Assembly (NCBI GenBank): GCA_029261955.1
Contig: JAJDAI010001214.1
Coordinates: 1-6,201, forward strand
Direction of reading: 5' to 3'
Source: Deltaproteobacteria bacterium
GTDB lineage: Bacteria; Myxococcota_A; UBA796; UBA9615
DNA length: 6,201 nt
A program made the translations under genes and the position numbers. Below, piece after piece: positions 5,423-6,201 of this stretch. Positions within the stretch are counted from its first letter, which is position 1. Every line of letters starts with the position of its first letter. The notes beneath the pieces are model-generated. The model ran no database searches, had not been told where the DNA came from, and worked only from the letters and a program-made list of their open reading frames with translations.

Positions 5423-5800
5423 GTGCCCCACGTGGGACCATCCCGCGTGGACCTCGGCCGCTCCGGTGAGGAGCTGGCCGCCCGATTCCTTCAGCGCCGG
5501 GGCCATCAGGTCCTGGCGCGTCGGTTCCGGAATCGGCACGGCGAAATCGACCTCGTCACGCGCAGCGGGCGGCACCTCTACTTCGTCGAAGTGAAGACCC
5601 GCCGCAACGACCGCTTCGGTGGCGGGCTGCATGCGCTCGGCTGGCGCAAGCAGGCCCGCATGGCCCGCGTCGCCGACAGCTGGATCAGCCGCAATCGCCA
5701 GGATGCGCTCACACCGCACCTCGCCCTGCTGGTGGTCCGCCCGCAGGGCGACAGCGCCTCCGTCCACTTCCTGCCCGATGCCTTCGATGCCCAGACCTGA
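5423..5800 (+). CDS. yraN: UPF0102 (YraN) family nuclease-fold protein
   Basis: The 125-residue frame starts at GTG 5423, immediately after the rplS stop. It matches the UPF0102/YraN family, which has a PD-(D/E)XK nuclease-like fold; its substrate is not firmly established. The motifs are RSGEELAARFL (13-23), GEIDLV (40-45) and YFVEVKTRR (53-61), giving the set Glu16/Glu17, Asp43, Glu56 and Lys58 expected of an intact active site. GTG 5432 and GTG 5447 (residues 4 and 9) are in-frame alternatives. The last would begin just before the conserved RSGEE block as in shorter homologues, so the exact start is open; none has a strong Shine-Dalgarno. The final codons overlap the rsmI start by 14 bases. 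In many genomes rnhB lies between rplS and yraN; it is absent here. Confidence 0.92.
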   Translation: MPHVGPSRVDLGRSGEELAARFLQRRGHQVLARRFRNRHGEIDLVTRSGRHLYFVEVKTRRNDRFGGGLHALGWRKQARMARVADSWISRNRQDALTPHLALLVVRPQGDSASVHFLPDAFDAQT

Positions 5801-6201
5801 GACTGGCGGCGTGCTCTACGTCGTGGCGACGCCCCTGGGCAACCTCGAGGACATCACGCTGCGCGCCGCCCGCATCCTGGGCGAGGTCGACCGCGTGCTG
5901 GCCGAGGACACGCGGCACACGCGCAAGCTGCTGAACCACCTCAACCACTCGACGCCGACCACGAGCCTGCACGAGCACAACGAGGTCCAGCGGATCAGCT
6001 CCGTGCTGCGCTGGCTCGAGGACGGCCAGAAGCTCGCGCTCGTGTCGGACGCCGGCACGCCGGCGATCTCGGACCCGGGCTTTCCCCTCGTCCGCGCCGC
6101 CGCTGAGGCAGGCCACCGCGTCGTCCCGATCCCCGGGCCGTCGGCGCTGGTCAGCGCGGCCTCCGCGGCGGGCCTGCCCACGGACCGCCTGCACTTCATC
6201 G
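5787..6201 (+). CDS. rsmI: 16S rRNA (cytidine1402-2'-O)-methyltransferase RsmI (partial, 3' end outside window)
   Basis: RsmI 2'-O-methylates C1402 in the 16S rRNA decoding centre, using S-adenosylmethionine. The visible 138 residues contain the tetrapyrrole-methylase-like family blocks: LYVVATPLGNLEDITLRA (10-27), AEDTRHTRKLL (39-49), SDAGTPAISDPG (87-98) and PIPGPSALVSA (114-124), then GLPTDR. The ATG at 5787 lies inside the end of yraN in another frame and gives an eight-residue lead before Val9-Leu-Tyr, as in typical homologues. GTG 5811 is an in-frame alternative that avoids the overlap. No clear Shine-Dalgarno is seen for either start, so translation is probably coupled to yraN. The C-terminal half of the enzyme (full length near 280 residues in the family) lies beyond the window. 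Confidence 0.96.
   Translation, partial: MPRPETGGVLYVVATPLGNLEDITLRAARILGEVDRVLAEDTRHTRKLLNHLNHSTPTTSLHEHNEVQRISSVLRWLEDGQKLALVSDAGTPAISDPGFPLVRAAAEAGHRVVPIPGPSALVSAASAAGLPTDRLHFI

Noticed and set aside
4076..5767. 563-residue minus-strand open frame across trmD, rplS and yraN
   Set aside because: It lies opposite three clearly recognised genes and shows no domain motif; it is a byproduct of GC-rich codon use.

Overview
The window is GC-rich bacterial DNA with tightly packed genes. The ribosomal/tRNA-modification operon order and a lipoprotein with an Asp4-Ala-Ala repeat tract suggest a Myxococcota-like or other former 'deltaproteobacterial' lineage. The phylum is an inference; no marker here settles it.

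Left part (1-1850, minus strand): one uninterrupted reading frame, open at the left edge of the window. It encodes an N-terminal LtrA (low temperature requirement A) multi-pass membrane domain. An acidic, proline-rich linker joins this to a C-terminal inward-rectifier potassium channel of the KirBac type, with slide helix, pore helix, TIGYGG selectivity filter, TM2 and the start of the cytoplasmic domain. I translated the frame codon by codon from the ATG at 1850 to base 1 and found no stop. This LtrA-Kir fusion is the most notable item in the window.

Middle (1946-2818, plus strand, divergent): a gene for a predicted lipoprotein of unknown function. Its lipobox is followed by a tandem 18-bp repeat encoding about ten Asp-rich units, then a six-cysteine domain I do not recognise.

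Right part (about 2837-6201, plus strand): a good sigma70-type promoter (TTGCAC, 17-bp spacer, TATATT) drives a translation operon: rpsP (bS16), a KhpA-like KH protein with a degenerate GXXG loop and a strongly acidic tail, rimM (16S maturation factor, TTG start), trmD (tRNA m1G37 methyltransferase), rplS (bL19), yraN (UPF0102 nuclease-fold protein) and rsmI (16S 2'-O-methyltransferase, cut by the window end). The genes are nearly contiguous except for a 162-base gap before rplS. That gap can fold into a closed multi-branch structure plus two mutually exclusive hairpins, and may be an autoregulatory leader. Together the operon makes two ribosomal proteins and the factors that mature or modify 16S rRNA and tRNA.

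No tRNA, rRNA, CRISPR array, insertion sequence or phage gene was seen.
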